A stretch of DNA of 64,000 nt from Colwellia sp. PAMC 21821 (GCF_002077175.1 NZ_CP014943.1:310001-374000); one strand, 5' to 3'; counted from the stretch's first letter, positions 8,747-17,714 are shown. The notes: generated by a model from the letters alone, not told the origin. Made by a program: numbers and translations.

Positions 8747-10090
8747 TTAAAACGAATACGTTACTTGAGCAATAATCGCATTAACGCTTTCATATAGATC
8801 AACTTCAGACAGTGCACCAGGTGCTTTATGGCCAGCTTCAGTTGGGTCTTGTCGATAATATTCCAACCGAAATGATAAATCATTACCGCCGCTAAGTGTC
8901 GTACCATATTTTATTCCTAGCGTGTATGCGCTCATCTCACCTATACGGTAATCAGCACTGGCAAACTCAGGCAGGGTATGTGACTCAACTAAAAACGGTT
9001 GGTAAAACTGGGCCGCACTTTGTTTATAAAAGCGGAAATGAGGCTCTATATAGCTTTGACGAGATAAAGGGACGCGCAGTTTTGAATCAATTGTATGGGA
9101 GTCTAGCTCCCAATCGTCCCACATATAACGATAGGACACGTCAAAAATATTTTTCTCAAAATGATATTTTGTTTGTGCGTATAAACTCTGTTTAAGACGA
9201 GAGTCTGGGCGGTTTTCATAAACGTAGTCTTGCGCGATACCCGCACTATCGACCAAACTTAACACCTTAAAGGGGTCGTTTAAATAGCCGTCAACCTTCG
9301 AGTAAGAGTAATTAAACTGCATGATCATTCGGCGGTTAATAACTTGTGTGAAGCCAAACATAATATCAGCAGTACTCTTATCATCGCTATCTGTGCGACG
9401 GGTTGCATCAAAGTCAGCTTTATTAATACTATGATTAACATCATCGCTGCTGCCAAAAGCTACTGGCATTGATGCAAATGCTAATGGAATTCCACCTTCT
9501 GGTTCAAAAGTATCTTGAAAGTAACTCAATCCTACTGAAAACGTTGAGTTCTTCTGATTAAAGTCATACGCAAGGTTGCCATTAATGCCCAATGATAAGT
9601 AATCGTATTCTTTTGAAATATGAACACCCACGCTACCAGTATAGTTGTCCGCTAACGGCTGAGTCCATTGGGCGTTAAACTGTACGCGAGTGTCTTTAAA
9701 TGTGTCGTCTAACGGCGTGTCATTTACTTGAGTTTGATAGCTCCCTTTACCTGATGGTCGGGTAAATGTTTGTACATTAGGTTGAGCCGCTGCGCCATTT
9801 GCTGATGCGCCGGTTAATACATCAACGGTAAGTTTAAGGTTTAATATTTCGTCGTTATCAAAGGTTTTTTTAGCATTTAAAATAGCTTCTGCTGCTGAAA
9901 CACGATCGCTTTCGCTATAAAATAAAAGCGCACTTTCAAAATCCCAACTAGCGTCTTTTGTTGCTTTTTTAGATTTAGTTGTGTTATCAGCCGCGACAAC
10001 CGTTTTAGGTATTGTGCCCAACAAGGCCGAAGCCGCAAGGGTTAAGGCTGCTTTAATGTTGACCGGAGGCTTTTTTTTCTTTAATTGCAT
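8747..10090 (-). CDS. DUF3570 outer membrane beta-barrel protein
   Basis: About 447 residues: a signal peptide ending near AADN, then long alternating polar/aromatic segments (for example YRYMWDDWELDSH, LSFRLEYYRQDP) and a terminal phenylalanine in IIAQVTYSF, the signature of an outer membrane barrel. It matches the uncharacterised DUF3570 family, which commonly sits beside DUF4266 and ApbE genes. Start choice: ATG at 10090 lies 6 bases after GGAGG, and that Shine-Dalgarno is made by the Gly codons at the end of the upstream DUF4266 gene. A TTG two codons earlier is less likely. It overlaps DUF4266 by 10 bases, implying translational coupling. Function unknown. Confidence 0.88.
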   Translation of the reverse strand: MQLKKKKPPVNIKAALTLAASALLGTIPKTVVAADNTTKSKKATKDASWDFESALLFYSESDRVSAAEAILNAKKTFDNDEILNLKLTVDVLTGASANGAAAQPNVQTFTRPSGKGSYQTQVNDTPLDDTFKDTRVQFNAQWTQPLADNYTGSVGVHISKEYDYLSLGINGNLAYDFNQKNSTFSVGLSYFQDTFEPEGGIPLAFASMPVAFGSSDDVNHSINKADFDATRRTDSDDKSTADIMFGFTQVINRRMIMQFNYSYSKVDGYLNDPFKVLSLVDSAGIAQDYVYENRPDSRLKQSLYAQTKYHFEKNIFDVSYRYMWDDWELDSHTIDSKLRVPLSRQSYIEPHFRFYKQSAAQFYQPFLVESHTLPEFASADYRIGEMSAYTLGIKYGTTLSGGNDLSFRLEYYRQDPTEAGHKAPGALSEVDLYESVNAIIAQVTYSF

Positions 10091-10365
10091 CCGCAACCTC
10101 CACCACCAAAACTTTTGCCGCCACTGGAAGCTTCTTTACTGAAATATATGTGATCGTCTAAAGCGGAGTCGATTGGGGAAGACGTTAATGCCATTTCGTC
10201 TTTTGCTAACAAGTCACGTTCCCAAGGTTCAACACCTAATGAGGAACAACCTGTTGCTAAAAAAACGGCTGATAAAAATAATGCATATTTAACTATTGTC
10301 GCACGGTTTTTCGCGCAGCGCTGTGGCGCAAAAAAAGTATAACGATAAGTTTTTTGGGTTAGCAT
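10081..10365 (-). CDS. DUF4266 small lipoprotein with Gly/Cys-rich tail
   Basis: A 94-residue lipoprotein with a hydrophobic signal and lipobox ATGC (Cys40 in ATGCSSLGVEPWERDLLAKD). The mature part is only about 55 residues. It ends in SFGGGGCGCN, with two cysteines in a glycine run at the very C terminus. It belongs to the DUF4266 family. First gene of a three-gene operon with DUF3570 and ApbE. The tail could be a metal-binding or redox site, or a modification substrate, but no function is established. The N terminus before the hydrophobic stretch is long and basic; a later start, such as the methionine-free region's GTG/TTG codons, cannot be excluded. Confidence 0.85.
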   Translation of the reverse strand: MLTQKTYRYTFFAPQRCAKNRATIVKYALFLSAVFLATGCSSLGVEPWERDLLAKDEMALTSSPIDSALDDHIYFSKEASSGGKSFGGGGCGCN

Positions 10366-10629
10366 AATAACACTCCGACTCTATTAGATAACAGTGCTAG
10401 CTCTTTCAATTAAAGCTATTTATCCACGTCGTACATAGTTCTACTTTATAAAAGTTTGGCTGTTTGATGTTGCCGTATTTCTGCATACTTTTACTTTAAG
10501 CCTTCTTTCATTATGCGCTTATTCTGAAAAAAAACTAAGGTTTAATAAAAATTTTATATTTAGTTTTTAATCCTAAGCTAAGTTACGTTATTATCTTCGA
10601 TTTATTCATTAACTTTGGAACCTACGACC

Positions 10630-11250
10630 TTGATTGATTTCACGCTGCTAAGTCTTTTTATTCCAACATTTTTTATGGTTAGCATAACACCAGGTATGTG
10701 CATGACTTTAGCGATGAGCTTGGGTATCACTATTGGAGTGAGAAAAACATTTTGGATGATGTATGGAGAGTTATTGGGTGTTGCTGCCGTCGCCGTTGCT
10801 TCTGTGCTCGGCGTAGCAACAATAATGACTACATGGCCACAACTGTTTCAAGGCTTTAAAATACTTGGCGCACTATATTTATTATACGTGGGTATTAACA
10901 TGTGGCGGGCTAAAGGCAAGCTTGCTACTGATTCAAATCAACACTTACAGTCAATAAAGAAGCGCAGTTTATTCCAACAAGGTTTTTTTACCGCTATAGC
11001 CAATCCTAAAGGTTGGGCGTTTATGATTTCGTTATTACCGCCTTTTATTAGTCAAACGTTACCTCTGGCCCCACAATTGAGTATTTTAGTTGCAGTGATA
11101 CTAATGTCAGAATTTATTTGCATGACCATTTATGCCACCGGTGGAAAAACTATCGGCAAGGTATTAACTAAACGTAATAATGTGCAATTGCTCAATAAAA
11201 TTTCAGGAAGCTTGATGATCTTAGTCGCTATTTGGTTAGCAACCAGTTAA
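10630..11250 (+). CDS. LysE/RhtB family amino acid exporter
   Basis: About 206 residues with six hydrophobic segments, the standard size of the LysE/RhtB family, which exports amino acids or homoserine-type compounds. The diagnostic first segment is FIPTFFMVSITPGMCMTLAM, followed by GVRKTFWMMYGELLGV; ANPKGWAFMISLLPPF sits in the second half. No ATG is available at the N terminus. TTG at 10630 has GGAA 9 bases upstream and gives the usual family start (IDFTLL). A TTG at 10615 is the alternative. It stands alone between the DUF4266 operon and the insertion sequence. Substrate unknown. Confidence 0.88.
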   Translation: MIDFTLLSLFIPTFFMVSITPGMCMTLAMSLGITIGVRKTFWMMYGELLGVAAVAVASVLGVATIMTTWPQLFQGFKILGALYLLYVGINMWRAKGKLATDSNQHLQSIKKRSLFQQGFFTAIANPKGWAFMISLLPPFISQTLPLAPQLSILVAVILMSEFICMTIYATGGKTIGKVLTKRNNVQLLNKISGSLMILVAIWLATS

Positions 11251-11610
11251 TAAAGATCAGTTTAGTTGGTCAATTTTAAAAGTAACACTGAACGACTAGC
11301 CTGGTGGTTATTCACTAAGAGATAGCTATCTAAGAGAGCAGCTATCTAAGAGAGTGGTTATTCATATTAGGTAGGATTATTTACTTAGCTAAAGAAAAGT
11401 GTTTGATTGGTTTGAGGGGTGATAATTGCCGTTGGAGCGAGTAGTTAAATATATTATACCAATTGAAATAAATAATCGATCATTTTAAGGCGGTTTAAAT
11501 CGTCAATAACTGCGTTTTTTTCAATCACACACGCCCGCTATTACTCGACAATTGCTCCTGCATTGTTCTACTTACGGGCATCCATGCCCTAATCAATCAA
11601 ACGCCTTGCC
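11251..11610. other. Intergenic stretch with short repeats and the left half of a miniature element
   Basis: No gene seen. Near 11310-11365 there are repeated words (TGGTTATTCA twice and TAGCTATCTAAGAGAG-like words, also doubled). From 11453 the sequence becomes the left half of the miniature element described separately. Confidence 0.6.
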
Positions 11611-11711
11611 TGCAGGGATAATGGTATGGACCCACTCCAACTTTATTTCCGGCCTCTTTAGGGCCAAAATGAAAGTGACAACAATCATTTATAAAAGCGG
11701 AGTGGATCAAC

Positions 11712-12728
11712 ATGAAGATTACTACAATCGGTTTAGACATTGCAAAATCAATTTTTCACATGTTCGCTGTGAATAAAAATGGGCGATTTGTAAAAAAGAA
11801 ACAATTAAGAAGAAAACAAGTGTTGAGTTTCATGGCAACATTAGAGCCTTGCCTAATTGTAATGGAAGCTTGTGGCAGTGCGAACTACTGGGCTAGAAAA
11901 TTTATTGAATTGGGGCACCAAGTAAAACTTATTGCGCCTCAATATGTAAAACCCTTCGTTAAAGGCAATAAAAATGATTATAACGATGCCGAAGGTATTG
12001 CAGAGGCAGCGCAACGCCCGACCATGAGGTTTGTGCCAATTAAATCGATAGAACAACAAGATATTCAAAACTTCCATCGACAACGTGAACGCATAAAGAA
12101 AGAACGTAAAGCATTAGCAAGTCAGATACGAGGCTTGTTAGGAGAATATGGCATTGTCATCAATAAAGGTATTTCTGCAATTCGCAATGAACTGCCGGAT
12201 ATTTTAGAGGATGCGACAAATGAGTTAACGTATTTAAGTCGGGAGATATTTAATGAGTTATGGCTTGAATTTCAAGTCACAGAAGTGAAGTTTAAAGCGT
12301 GTGAAGTTCGCTTAAACACGATGAATAAAGAAAATGAAATATGTGTTCGCTTAGATGAAATATTAGGTATTGGAGCAATCACAGCTAGCGCTACTTATGC
12401 AGCTGCAGGAGATGGAAAAGACTTTGTAAATGGTCGACATTTTTCGGCATGGCTTGGGCTTGTTCCTGGGCAGCATTCAACGGGTGGAAAGGCCACCTTA
12501 CTCGGTATAAGTAAACGCGGTAATAGTTATTTAAGAACACTATACATCCACGGGGCCCGGGCAGTATTAAGGCACAGTGAAAACAAAACTGACCGATTTA
12601 GTTTGTGGGCACAAGCGTTAAAATCCCGACGAGGACACAACAAAGCATGCGTTGCTGTGGCGAATAAAATAGCAAGAATGGCTTGGGTAATAATGGCGAA
12701 GGGGGAAAGTTATCGCCCGGCTATATAA
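11712..12728 (+). CDS. IS110 family transposase (IS1111 subgroup)
   Basis: A 338-residue RNA-guided DEDD recombinase. The N-terminal RuvC-like domain begins MKITTIGLDIAKSIFHMFAV (first Asp at residue 9), with MEACGSANYWAR at about 51-62 and NKNDYNDAEGIAEA at about 90-103, supplying the acidic residues. A coiled-coil-like linker covers about 120-210. The C-terminal Tnp_20 domain has LDEILGIGAITASA, FSAWLGLVPGQHSTGGK, LGISKRGNSYLR and the serine-bearing tail. It looks intact. It starts 73 bases inside the left inverted repeat. Overlapping open frames at 11552 and on the opposite strand are shadows. Confidence 0.95.
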   Translation: MKITTIGLDIAKSIFHMFAVNKNGRFVKKKQLRRKQVLSFMATLEPCLIVMEACGSANYWARKFIELGHQVKLIAPQYVKPFVKGNKNDYNDAEGIAEAAQRPTMRFVPIKSIEQQDIQNFHRQRERIKKERKALASQIRGLLGEYGIVINKGISAIRNELPDILEDATNELTYLSREIFNELWLEFQVTEVKFKACEVRLNTMNKENEICVRLDEILGIGAITASATYAAAGDGKDFVNGRHFSAWLGLVPGQHSTGGKATLLGISKRGNSYLRTLYIHGARAVLRHSENKTDRFSLWAQALKSRRGHNKACVAVANKIARMAWVIMAKGESYRPAI

Positions 12729-13010
12729 ATAAAGCTCAAAACTGAAGCAAGTTAGATTGGTTTCAGTGATGAGATAACAGTAAAACCCTTTTACTTCAGT
12801 TGCAAAAGATAAATTAATCGGATGGTAAGATAGTCAGACTGGCTTGCACAAAACCTGGTACCTGCATTGGCTAATAAAAAAGCCGGAGGGATGATGAGGA
12901 GTGTGAGCGCAAACAACCATCGGGGCCAGAAGGTAAAAATCCTTCATAAACAGGCCGGATATATGAGAGCAATGATTTTCTCTTACATAACGATTAAATG
13001 TCTTGCAAAC
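12729..13010 (+). ncRNA. Candidate bridge/seek guide RNA region of the IS1111-type element
   Basis: About 280 bases of non-coding sequence between the transposase stop and the right inverted repeat. In the IS1111 subgroup the target-specifying RNA is encoded downstream of the transposase, so this is its expected place. GC-rich, potentially paired segments are visible (around 12880-12945). Exact ends and structure were not folded. Small open frames here on both strands are not credible proteins. Confidence 0.5.
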
Positions 13011-13219
13011 GGAGTGGGTCCATATATGCAGGTACTTATGTTTAGTCTGGAACAATAAACATGTATTCTTGAACAATTTATCCTCGCTTAAAATTGGTCA
13101 ATAACTTATTACATTTGGTATTACTCGCTCGTGAAAATCTACAGACTTTAGTTGACGGGTTTGGTTAGTTGAGTACCCCCCACGCTTTCTTAAATATGCT
13201 TGAGTAATCTTGAGTAATC

Positions 13220-13846
13220 TTAAATACGGTAACTCGCCACTGTAAACATTTTAGTAAATTTTTTGTTTGTCTCAGTGGTGAAGGTTAACCAAATACGCCA
13301 TGTCATTTGCTCTGATGAACAACTGCCCACTAATACTTCGGTTTGAAATACTTGGCTAATTGCTTGGCTAACATCTTGGTTAATATTTTGGCTGGTATTT
13401 TGTCTGGTATCGGATTTAATCGCTTGTGCTTGTAACTTGCTTATATCTTTAGCTGATGCCTTTAAACCCGCCTTTGCGCTTTCAATACTTAAACGGTCAG
13501 TTGTCTGCGCTTCAATAAATAACGGTATTTTCCCCATGAACATGTCAACACCTTCAAGGTAACCGCTAATATTTTTTAGTGTCTCGCTACCTTGGTAATT
13601 CAGCACCATATTAAACGATTGCTCTGCCACTATTTTTTCAACATCAAATAACACTTGAACTTGTCCGCCCGCTAAGTCGAATTGACATTGGCTTTGCTCG
13701 GCAATGCACTGGGCAGTACGTGGGGTAATATCACCGACTACGTTAGTGCTTGTATCCTGCGGACTGCAAGCAACGAGCATTATTGTTAGCACAGCGACTA
13801 ACAGTGCGAACAACATACCTTGAGTTAGTTTTTCGGTAATATTCAT
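13220..13846 (-). CDS. Hypothetical lipoprotein
   Basis: About 208 residues from the ATG at 13846. The opening MNITEKLTQG leads into a hydrophobic stretch ending in the lipobox VAC with SPQDTS behind it, so it is a probable lipoprotein. The open frame extends 14 codons upstream to 13888, but the later ATG gives a normal signal peptide. A mid-region rich in Gln, Asn and Ser (about residues 150-170) looks low-complexity. No family is recognised. It is divergent from ccoN across a 560-base spacer. A role in oxidase assembly would be a guess from position only. Confidence 0.65.
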   Translation of the reverse strand: MNITEKLTQGMLFALLVAVLTIMLVACSPQDTSTNVVGDITPRTAQCIAEQSQCQFDLAGGQVQVLFDVEKIVAEQSFNMVLNYQGSETLKNISGYLEGVDMFMGKIPLFIEAQTTDRLSIESAKAGLKASAKDISKLQAQAIKSDTRQNTSQNINQDVSQAISQVFQTEVLVGSCSSEQMTWRIWLTFTTETNKKFTKMFTVASYRI

Positions 13847-14405
13847 TGAATGGGGATAAAAGAAAGATATTTGTTGGTTATGATACACAACCCAAGATGA
13901 TAATTTATTATTTTTTATGTGATTTCATGCGATTTTAGCAATAAAAAAAGTTATCTTGATTATCCTTGTTATAATTTTTTACAACAATAATCTCAAATAG
14001 TTCTATAAATAAGCAATCCCAGACAGCTAAAGCGCTAAAAAGTATAAACCTCATAATTTATCCAAAATATTTCGGGTGAATGCAAAATACATTCTAGCTC
14101 ACTATTTATCACACTTTACTCATAGGAACAGGCTGTTTTTAAAGCTAACCTTTTATAGTTACAACAATTAATTTACCCGTGTAAATTAATTCATTTAACA
14201 AAATTATGACCACAAATATTTTTTTGTTGATTTAAATCAAGCTTTGCGGTTGATTTATGGCATGGGCGAAAGGTAAAATCACATAGATTCTGAAACAACT
14301 CGTTTGCGGGTGTAACATTTATCACGGCTTCTCAGCATTTTTTCATGAAAAAGTCTCTTTTTTATACAAAATTGCAAAACCTAACCTAGTAACGGAACAA
14401 TTAAA
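13847..14405. other. Intergenic region upstream of the cbb3 oxidase operon
   Basis: AT-rich spacer between divergent genes. It contains the Fnr palindrome at 14227-14240 listed separately. No small gene or RNA recognised. Confidence 0.5.
14227..14240 (+). promoter_or_regulatory. Fnr/Anr binding site upstream of ccoN
   Basis: TTGATTTAAATCAA is a perfect Fnr palindrome (TTGAT-N4-ATCAA). It is centred about 172 bases upstream of the ccoN start, so a long leader is implied. The cco block ends in a gene for an Fnr-type regulator, making feedback control of the oxidase by oxygen likely. Confidence 0.85.
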
Positions 14406-15827
14406 ATGACAACAACGCTTGATCATCCGTCCTATAACTACAATGTGGTGCGTCAATTCACCGTAATGACAGTTATTTGGGGGATCGTTGGTACTCTTGT
14501 AGGTGTTCTTATTGCGGCGCAATTAATTTGGCCAGCACTAAACTTTGAAACACCTTGGTTAACCTATTCTCGTCTTCGCCCGCTTCATACCAATGCGGTA
14601 ATTTTTGCTTTTGGTACCAGTGCACTATTTGCAACTTCGTATTATGTTGTGCAGCGCACCTGTAAAGTAGCGCTCTTTGGTGGCAAATTAGCGGCCTTTA
14701 CCTTTTGGGGTTGGCAAGCCGTTATTGTGCTTGCAGTAATCACTTTACCTATGGGTTACACATCAAGCAAAGAATACGCTGAGTTAGAATGGCCAATTGA
14801 TATTTTAATCGCCGTTGTTTGGATTAGTTACGCCATTGTATTTTTTGGTACTTTGATTAACCGTAAAACATCTCATATTTATGTTGCCAACTGGTTCTTT
14901 GGTGGCTTCATTCTCACCGTTGCGGTATTGCATATTGGCAACAGTATGGTGATTCCAGTTTCAATGATGAAGTCTTACTCCATATATCCTGGTGCAATTG
15001 ATGCCATGATGCAGTGGTGGTATGGACATAATGCCGTAGGCTTTCTATTAACCGCAGGTTTCTTAGGTATGATGTACTATTTCGTACCAAAACAAGCTGA
15101 GCGCCCTGTTTACTCTTACCGTTTATCAATTGTTCATTTTTGGGCATTGATTTCATTATACATTTGGGCAGGCCCGCATCATCTACATTACACTGCACTT
15201 CCTGATTGGGCACAATCAGTTGGTATGGTTATGTCAATCGTACTATTCTTGCCTTCTTGGGGCGGGATGATCAACGGTATAATGACACTTTCTGGCGCAT
15301 GGCATAAGCTGCGTTATGACCCTATTCTACGCTTCTTAATTGTTTCGTTGTCTTTCTACGGTATGTCGACATTTGAAGGCCCTATGATGGCAATCAAGTC
15401 GGTAAATGCCCTTTCGCATTATACTGACTGGACTATTGGTCACGTTCATTCTGGTGCGCTAGGCTGGGTTGCTATGGTATCTATTGGTGCTATGTACCAC
15501 TTAATTCCTGTGTTATTTAACCAAGGCCGTATGTTCAGCGTACGTTTAATCAACGTGCATTTCTGGCTACATACGTCGGGTGTTGTTTTATATATTGTCG
15601 CCATGTGGATTTCTGGTGTAATGCAAGGGTTAATGTGGCGTGCGGTTAACACTGACGGTACCTTAACTTATAGCTTTGTTGAAAGTTTAACAGCCTCGTA
15701 TCCTTTCTACTTCATCCGTTTTGTTGGTGGTGTATTGATTGTTTCTGGCTTTATTTTAATGGCTTATAACATGTTCAAAACAATTTATGCTAAAGACAAT
15801 AGTCTTGAAGCAGTTAAAGCAGCTTAA
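14406..15827 (+). CDS. ccoN: cbb3-type cytochrome c oxidase subunit I
   Basis: A 473-residue, twelve-helix heme-copper oxidase subunit that reduces oxygen to water at low oxygen levels and pumps protons. Metal ligands fall in the expected places: H61 and H346 for low-spin heme b, H348 for heme b3, H208, H258 and H259 for CuB, and Tyr252 at the position of the cross-linked active-site tyrosine. Glu324 (STFEGPM) matches the conserved acidic residue near the active site. First gene of ccoNOQP; ccoO follows 10 bases later. Probably Fnr-activated through the upstream palindrome. Confidence 0.98.
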   Translation: MTTTLDHPSYNYNVVRQFTVMTVIWGIVGTLVGVLIAAQLIWPALNFETPWLTYSRLRPLHTNAVIFAFGTSALFATSYYVVQRTCKVALFGGKLAAFTFWGWQAVIVLAVITLPMGYTSSKEYAELEWPIDILIAVVWISYAIVFFGTLINRKTSHIYVANWFFGGFILTVAVLHIGNSMVIPVSMMKSYSIYPGAIDAMMQWWYGHNAVGFLLTAGFLGMMYYFVPKQAERPVYSYRLSIVHFWALISLYIWAGPHHLHYTALPDWAQSVGMVMSIVLFLPSWGGMINGIMTLSGAWHKLRYDPILRFLIVSLSFYGMSTFEGPMMAIKSVNALSHYTDWTIGHVHSGALGWVAMVSIGAMYHLIPVLFNQGRMFSVRLINVHFWLHTSGVVLYIVAMWISGVMQGLMWRAVNTDGTLTYSFVESLTASYPFYFIRFVGGVLIVSGFILMAYNMFKTIYAKDNSLEAVKAA

Positions 15828-15837
15828 GGAGCCAACG

Positions 15838-16482
15838 ATGAAAAATAAACATGAAAAGTTTGAAAAAAATGTTGGCTTGTTTGCTATTTTTACCATTCTA
15901 GCGATAAGCGTGGGTGGTTTAGTTGAAATTACGCCACTTTTCTTTCAAAAAGCGACAAATACGCCAGTAGATAATCTACGCCCTTATACGCCACTAGAAA
16001 TGGAAGGTCGTGATATTTATATCCGTGAAAGTTGTAATGTTTGCCATAGCCAAATGATCCGTCCTTTTCGTGCGGAAACTGAACGCTATGGTCATTACTC
16101 TGTGGCCGGCGAACAAGTTTGGGAACATCCATTTTTATGGGGTTCTAAACGTACGGGTCCTGATTTAGCCCGTGTTGGTGGTCGTTATAGTGACGATTGG
16201 CATCGTGCACATTTACTCGACCCTCGTTCAGTTGTTCCTGAGTCGAATATGCCTTCATTTAAGTGGTTAGCGGAAAATACGCTTGACGGCGAATTAACCG
16301 CTAAAAAGTTATCTACATTTAACTTTTTAACGCGTAATCGTAGCCACAAAGACGAGCAAGGTAATGCTATTCCGCTTTACTCTGAAACTGATATTGCAGG
16401 TGCAAAAAAAGCAGTTAAAGGTAAAACAGAAATGGATGCATTAATTGCATATCTTCAGTCTCTTGGTCATGCGTTGAAATAA
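15838..16482 (+). CDS. ccoO: cbb3-type cytochrome c oxidase subunit II (mono-heme)
   Basis: A 214-residue membrane-anchored c-type cytochrome that passes electrons toward CcoN. One N-terminal membrane helix (about 12-33) is followed by a single heme c motif CNVCH (C66, C69, H70) and a distal methionine in PESNMPS (M138). The ATG at 15838 follows the ribosome site AAGGAG; an earlier in-frame start inside ccoN is rejected. Second gene of the oxidase operon. Confidence 0.98.
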   Translation: MKNKHEKFEKNVGLFAIFTILAISVGGLVEITPLFFQKATNTPVDNLRPYTPLEMEGRDIYIRESCNVCHSQMIRPFRAETERYGHYSVAGEQVWEHPFLWGSKRTGPDLARVGGRYSDDWHRAHLLDPRSVVPESNMPSFKWLAENTLDGELTAKKLSTFNFLTRNRSHKDEQGNAIPLYSETDIAGAKKAVKGKTEMDALIAYLQSLGHALK

Positions 16483-16483
16483 T

Positions 16484-16681
16484 ATGATGGATTACGGCAC
16501 GCTTAGAGGGCTTATTGCCCTATTAATATTGGCATTATTTATTGTTATTGTGGTTTGGTCATATTCAAAAAAACGCAAGTCTGCGTTTGATGAAGCGGCA
16601 AATTCAATTTTTGAAGAAAAAACTGAAACCGAAATAAAGCACTCTGACAAAAATAACAAACAGGAGACTAATAATGTCTAG
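16484..16681 (+). CDS. ccoQ: cbb3-type oxidase small subunit
   Basis: A 65-residue protein with one membrane helix (about residues 9-27), then a basic and charged tail, matching CcoQ in size and position. CcoQ stabilises the oxidase complex. Its stop overlaps the ccoP start by 8 bases, so translation is coupled. Start may be the first or second ATG of the doublet at 16484/16487. Confidence 0.92.
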   Translation: MMDYGTLRGLIALLILALFIVIVVWSYSKKRKSAFDEAANSIFEEKTETEIKHSDKNNKQETNNV

Positions 16682-17654
16682 TTTCTGGACTATATGGGTA
16701 TCAGTTCTATCCCTTGGCACATTGATAGGTTGCTACCTATTGTTACGTATGTGTTTGAAGAACTTTGCAGGCGTACCTGAAGGTGAAGCTACGGGCCACG
16801 TTTTTGATGGTATTGAAGAGTTAAATAACCCACTACCGAAATGGTGGAGTAATTTCTTTTTATTGACCATTCTTTGGGGCTTTTTCTATATTGCGGTTTA
16901 TGGCTTAGGTGGTTGGAAAGGTTTTTCTGGCTGGGAAAGTTCTAACCAAGGTATTTTAAATTTAGCCGAGTCTAAAGAAAAAGCGGCTTTGGCAAAAGAA
17001 ACCGGCAAGTTAGTACAATATGATCGTGAAGTTGCTGCTGCAGATGCTAAATACGGACCAATTTTTGAAGCGTATGCAAAACGTGAAATTATCGATTTAG
17101 CCACAGCTAACGATGAAGAAGCAACGGCGGCTCGTAAAGTAGGTCAACGGTTATTTTTACAAAACTGTTCGCAATGTCACGGCTCTGATGCACGTGGTGC
17201 AACTGGCTTTCCTAATTTAGCTGACCAAGACTGGTTATATGGTGGTTCACCTGAAGCGATTAAAGCCACGCTTATGCATGGTCGTAAAGCTAATGGCATG
17301 ATGGCTTGGAGCGCAGCTTTAGGCGGCGAGCAAGGCGTTAAAGAAGTCGCGGCATTCGTGCTGAGCTTAAGTGGTCGTGAAGTTGCCCCTAAAGCAGCAG
17401 AAGCAGGTAAAGTTAAATTTGCCATGTGTGCAGCTTGTCATGGTAGTGAAGGCAAAGGTAGTGATGCTATGGGCATTGCTTTAGGCGCACCAAACTTAAC
17501 CGATAACATTTGGCTATATGGTGGTTCTCAGCGTGCTGTAGAATCTTCAATCGCTAATGGTCGTGCCGGTGTTATGCCAGCGTGGGATAAAATCCTAGGT
17601 GAACAAAAAATTCACGTGATCAGTGCTTATGTATATAGCTTGTCGCAAGAATAA
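16674..17654 (+). CDS. ccoP: cbb3-type cytochrome c oxidase subunit III (di-heme)
   Basis: A 326-residue di-heme cytochrome c. Two N-terminal membrane segments (about 5-28 and 57-77) precede two cytochrome c domains with CSQCH (C165, C168, H169) and CAACH (C252, C255, H256); M209/M210 and M301 are candidate distal ligands. It receives electrons from soluble cytochrome c and passes them to CcoO. The start is preceded by GGAG in the end of ccoQ. A terminator follows 27 bases past the stop, closing the structural operon. Confidence 0.98.
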   Translation: MSSFWTIWVSVLSLGTLIGCYLLLRMCLKNFAGVPEGEATGHVFDGIEELNNPLPKWWSNFFLLTILWGFFYIAVYGLGGWKGFSGWESSNQGILNLAESKEKAALAKETGKLVQYDREVAAADAKYGPIFEAYAKREIIDLATANDEEATAARKVGQRLFLQNCSQCHGSDARGATGFPNLADQDWLYGGSPEAIKATLMHGRKANGMMAWSAALGGEQGVKEVAAFVLSLSGREVAPKAAEAGKVKFAMCAACHGSEGKGSDAMGIALGAPNLTDNIWLYGGSQRAVESSIANGRAGVMPAWDKILGEQKIHVISAYVYSLSQE

Positions 17655-17680
17655 AGTTAAAAATACACATTAAAAACAAG

Positions 17681-17714
17681 GCCTTGGTATATCAATATAC
17701 CAGGGCTTTTTTTT
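17681..17714 (+). terminator. Terminator after ccoNOQP
   Basis: A stem of GCCTTGGTATA with TATACCAGGGC (one G-T wobble), a 4-base loop and eight T. It separates the structural genes from the assembly genes. Confidence 0.88.

Larger units (their letters stand above)
11611..13032 (+). mobile_element. IS110-family insertion sequence, IS1111 type
   Basis: Perfect 13-bp subterminal inverted repeats, ATGGACCCACTCC (11626-11638) and GGAGTGGGTCCAT (13011-13023), bracket the transposase gene. TGCAGG occurs just outside each (11611-11616 and 13027-13032) and may be the junction core. Subterminal inverted repeats, only about 75 bases before the gene and about 280 non-coding bases after it, fit the IS1111 subgroup. 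Comparison with the intact miniature element suggests the foreign DNA could extend from about 11608 to about 13062. Exact ends cannot be fixed without an empty site. Confidence 0.82.
11453..13122. repeat. Miniature inverted-repeat element, copy 1, split by the IS110-family insertion
   Basis: The left part (11453 to about 11608) begins ATTATACCAATTGAAATAAA and matches the intact copy at 46219-46386 at its start (AATAAATAATCGATCATT) and again at AATCAA..GCCTT. The right part (about 13063-13122: ATTCTTGAACAATTTATCC, then ending TTTGGTATTA) matches that copy's right end. The two halves are separated by the insertion sequence. Confidence 0.75.

Noticed and set aside
12834..13076. Small open frames on both strands in the 3' end of the insertion sequence
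   Set aside because: They overlap each other and the inverted repeat, have no protein-like composition, and the region is better explained as the element's non-coding RNA.
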